Below, piece by piece: positions 61,229 to 64,000 of a DNA stretch of 64,000 bases. The stretch is from Strigops habroptila (taxonomy: Eukaryota > Chordata > Aves > Psittaciformes > Psittacidae). Below the pieces are notes generated by a model. That model had not been told where the DNA came from and searched no databases. It saw only the letters and a list, made by a program, of their open reading frames with translations. The DNA is taken from the NCBI RefSeq assembly GCF_004027225.2, contig NC_044289.2, positions 9,465,761 through 9,529,760 on the forward strand. Direction: 5' to 3'. Numbering within the stretch: the first letter of the stretch is position 1; the number at the start of each line of letters is the position of its first letter. A program made the position numbers and the translations under genes.

Positions 61229-63283
61229 CTGTGAACAAAAGGGACAGAAATTCCTTTACTACAACAGCCATGCTGGTTAATACACCACCATATAAGACGA
61301 GAAAAAACCTGTCTTTTCCTTTGACTTGCCAATAATCCAATTTCTCTCACGATACCCTCTGCAAGGATGAGATTTCACAGTAGTGGCTATGTAAAAAAGC
61401 TGAGGTTTAGGAGCCATGAGGCTGTATTCCAAGGGTGAGGAAACACATACCACAAAAGTATCATACGAAAAGCGATGTCGTCTTTGAAGGTGCTCCATGA
61501 AGTTAGCACTCCTGTAATTTGGATCTCCCCATGGCATTGAGGCACAAATTGGGCAAACCTTCAAGAAAAACCCAAAAAAGCCAATTAAGCCTCAATGGTT
61601 AAGTGTTTTGACATTTACAGTAGGAAGGGCAGGACAGACATAGCACGGAAGACCGAAGTTTGAGGTTTGTGATAATTGCTATTCTATATGCACAATGATG
61701 TCAAATAGTTTACTGGGATACCTAATACAAAAGCCTCAGATAATCCCAAATAATTAACTAATGTTTTAGATGTCTCCCTACATTCTGAAAACCAGAATTC
61801 ACTACAGCAGTTTGCTTTAGAAGATTTCAGCCTTCATTTCTCAGTAACAGAAGAGTTTCCTTGACCTCCTTTGCTAAGATCACTTCTCTCCAAGAGAAAA
61901 AAAGGACCTTTTTCCTAAATAATTTGGAATTCCAAAAAAAGCTTTCCAGAAATATGAACGTTTCATATGAACGTTTCAAATTCAGTTCCACGTTTTGCAA
62001 TTCCTCTTATATGGAATATCAGGGCATATCGGCAGATAAAGATGACTAGAATGATGTACTGTTTTTTGTAAGCATTTTTACCTGCAGTTTATAGTATCTT
62101 GCTGAAAACACCAGAGGGGAAAATTAAATGTTTGCCTGTTTCTTGAAATTGTATTTTATTAACTTATGTTTGCTACTGTGCTTAATTAACTTCAAATGTC
62201 TGCCATTTTTCACAGAAGAAAGGAGGAGGATGTCACCTAGCTGCAATAGGAATAGAGAGTAGTCACCTCCAGAGAATGTGCTGAAACCCAGCATTAAAAT
62301 CATGTGCAAGTTAAATGTATGAACAGCATACCCGCATTTGACTTGAACAGGAATAATTATAAACATGTACTTAACTTCAAGAGTCTCTAATTCATTGTTT
62401 CAAAGGGATTTAAGACTAGACTTCATTGCAATTCTTGCACCAAGACTTTTTATTACCACTTGTTTTGCATCCATGCTGTGCAATGTTTTGCAGTGCTCAA
62501 CTAGTCCTTCTTGATCAAAGTTTTTCTCGCTGCAATACGGGCAAGGAAAGGTAAAGCGATTTGGGAAGTTCCTGGTTGGGGGAGAAAAAGAGGTTATTTA
62601 TCACTGTAAGTAAGTTAAAAGTAAGAACTTTAGGATTCAATACTCAAAAATCACCAGCTCTTAAGAATATGAATTATTTAAAGCAATAACCTTATTCTAT
62701 ACAATTAATCCAAGCTAATTTTAACAGTCTGTAAATTCCTAACAATAGTTTAAGGAACTCTTAATATCATCCAGATTTACATAGAATGATAGTTTTCTAC
62801 AAATGTTGCCATTTATCACCCTTTTTTTAAATGCACAGGGTACCACCCAATATGCTACAACGCAGATGAGTGCCCTACAGTTCATTCCAACTTCCCTTCA
62901 TTGTAAGTTACTATAATTAAGAGACAGAAAGATAAAGGTTTTATTTAAAAAATAGCTACTTTTACTGAGTGCCCTGATCTTAAAGATGTTTTGTGCACAG
63001 ACCACAGCAAAAAGCAGAATAGCTTGCCTGTGCACAGTCAGTTGCAGGATTAAGGCTTAGTTTTTCACTATGGGAAAGGATTAAAATGATTAATGCCCAA
63101 ACTGAGCAAAGAGGTGAGGTCTGCTTTTACTTCTTTGACAAAAAATTACAAGTATTTCCAGAGAAGAGCTACTTACCTGGTGTTGTGAAGTGGTTCTTTT
63201 GTTACAGCTTTCACACCTTCCATGATGTAATTCTGGTACTTTGAACAAGAAGCTGCATGGCTGCGCATCTTTGAGAGGTACAT
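61163..63283 (-). CDS. RNF114: RING finger protein 114, C-terminal 131 residues (gene continues beyond window)
   Basis: Four exons (63283-63177, 62571-62457, 61558-61451 and 61228-61163) join in frame to 396 nt ending in TGA. The peptide matches the C-terminal part of RNF114 (human protein 228 residues). In order: the second half of the C2HC zinc finger ([10 protein letters not shown]), a first C2H2 finger (CPYC, then H and H after EGLVE), a second C2H2 finger in the hallmark stretch beginning [15 protein letters not shown], and a C-terminal ubiquitin-interacting motif ([12 protein letters not shown]). Family knowledge: RNF114 is an E3 ubiquitin ligase acting with an N-terminal RING, linked to NF-kB and T-cell signalling, p21 turnover and innate immunity. 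The RING exons are off the right edge, so catalytic residues cannot be checked. The gene is co-oriented with SNAI1 about 4 kb away, as in other vertebrates. Confidence 0.94.
61451..61558 (-). CDS. RNF114: RNF114 penultimate exon with second C2H2 finger
   Basis: The acceptor is TTTTTCTTGAAG and the exon begins [12 protein letters not shown]. It runs through [18 protein letters not shown] to donor GTATGT. 108 nt, phase 0 at both ends. This is the most conserved part of the protein and fixes the identification. Confidence 0.95.
62457..62571 (-). CDS. RNF114: RNF114 internal exon with first C2H2 finger
   Basis: The acceptor is CCCCAACCAG and the exon completes the split arginine. It reads [26 protein letters not shown] and [12 protein letters not shown], ending at the GTG codon before donor GTAATA. 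115 nt. The finger ligands are C-x2-C-x12-H-x4-H. Confidence 0.92.
63177..63283 (-). CDS. RNF114: RNF114 internal exon (third from the last)
   Basis: The acceptor is TTGCCTGCACAG, then ATG coding an internal methionine that is not a start. The exon reads [26 protein letters not shown] and EPLHNT, ending in AG of an arginine codon before donor GTAAGT. It matches the human segment containing [14 protein letters not shown]. 107 nt, phase 0 in and phase 2 out. Confidence 0.92.
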
Positions 63284-64000
63284 CTGTGCAGGCAACAGTT
63301 GCAGAGCAAGGTTAATTGAAACTACTTGCAGTTACTGCTACAGTTTTAAGTAGTAACACGTAAAACAAAGCAGCTTTCTGCAGACAGTGTTGAAGCAGGA
63401 AAACCCGAACACTTCAGCTGGCCAGGCGGAAAGCTTTGAGATTACAGATTAGTTAATCTGTAACTCTGCGGCCTGTAACATCTGACAAAAACAATGCTGT
63501 TCAGGACAGCAGTTTTCTTAACCTCTAGTATAGTGTTGTCTTGTCTGGGCTTAAACCACGACAAGCGTATATATACATAAAAATTGCTTCATCTAAAGCA
63601 AGTTTACCTGGTCTATGACAGTATATGGAAAATAATTTGGCTTTAAGTACAGATCTTGGTGTAGATTGATTGCTATTCGTTCAATCCCATTAACAAAAAT
63701 TAATTAAGGCACTACAGTTTTCTATCAGCTGGGATGAAGACGCTACCCAGAAACAGAGTGAAATTAACTGAACTCTTACCCTCACCTTAGTGTGCCTAAT
63801 TATCTTCTTGTTGTTTTGCCATCTGCTAAGATATTTTCTTATATACTCAATTAACACTAAGAAGCCCAAGCTTACAAAGAGAAAGGAACTATCAGGAAGG
63901 ATGCTGTACAGGGATTCAACATGCAGGATGCTAACAACCAACCATATGGAATACACAAACCATATAAGACAACTTTGACTCATAACCATTTCAAACAAAG
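63284..64000 (-). other. RNF114: RNF114 intron (partial)
   Basis: This is AT-rich intronic sequence upstream of the first RNF114 exon in the window. No RING exon is present. A donor-like AGGTAAAC near 63608 is not preceded by RNF114-like codons. Confidence 0.7.

Noticed and set aside
63580-63640. Donor-like AGGTAAAC as a possible extra RNF114 exon
   Set aside because: The codons before it do not match the expected RNF114 segment in any frame. The upstream exons must lie beyond 64000.
63690-63998. 102-codon hydrophobic minus-strand frame
   Set aside because: It lies in an RNF114 intron. The hydrophobicity comes from AT/T-rich codons, and there is no RNF114 similarity.
1-64000. CRISPR arrays, operons, phage or bacterial mobile systems
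   Set aside because: No regularly spaced repeats, no Shine-Dalgarno-led gene strings and no integrase or transposase frames. Introns and CR1 elements mark this as vertebrate nuclear DNA.
1-64000. tRNA, rRNA or known miRNA genes
   Set aside because: I saw no tRNA A/B-box plus cloverleaf, no rRNA-like conserved blocks and no long miRNA-type hairpin. A covariance-model scan would be needed to exclude diverged cases.

Overview
This window is nuclear DNA from a vertebrate, most probably a bird. The evidence is split genes with canonical GT-AG introns, GC-rich sequence with very few interspersed repeats, and three short CR1 LINE tails (about 7961, 24525 and 38226), which are typical of avian genomes. 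Other sauropsids also carry CR1, so the class is an inference. I cannot name the species.

There are two protein-coding genes, both on the minus strand and both in the right-hand fifth of the window. SNAI1 (Snail, the EMT and neural-crest repressor) is complete: three coding exons at 55047-54969, 54414-53911 and 52666-52485 give a 254-residue protein with an N-terminal SNAG motif and five zinc fingers. Its CpG-island promoter lies at 55048-55300 and its 3' UTR ends near 51470. RNF114 (a RING/zinc-finger/UIM ubiquitin ligase) is upstream of SNAI1. Only its last four coding exons are inside the window (63283-63177, 62571-62457, 61558-61451 and 61228-61163), followed by a 3' UTR of about 1.9 kb ending near 59250. 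The RING exons lie beyond base 64000. The order RNF114 then SNAI1, transcribed in the same direction, matches the vertebrate synteny block SPATA2-RNF114-SNAI1-UBE2V1-CEBPB.

Bases 1 to about 51,460 contain no gene I can support. All open frames there are short, recognisable as no family, and consistent with chance in GC-rich DNA. The stretch holds CR1 tails, two possible ancient MIR-like SINE scraps, small tandem duplications, two perfect hairpins, an isolated CpG-rich patch at 48800-49030 and several AT-rich islands that stand out from the GC-rich background and are candidate conserved regulatory elements. In mammals the equivalent interval holds long-range SNAI1 control elements, so a regulatory desert is the most economical reading. 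The first 600 bases may include the 3' end of a plus-strand gene (UBE2V1 would be expected from synteny), but no coding exon is visible.

The most informative observations concern SNAI1 control: an acidic substitution inside the beta-TrCP phosphodegron (DEGKSS instead of DSGKGS), retention of the first zinc finger that mammalian SNAI1 has lost, a 13-nt perfect complement to the miR-30 5' region in the 3' UTR, a CACCTG E-box upstream of the start codon, a perfectly palindromic NF-kB-type site about 1 kb upstream, and a palindromic poly(A) signal readable on both strands. I found no CRISPR array, operon, phage or other exotic system.
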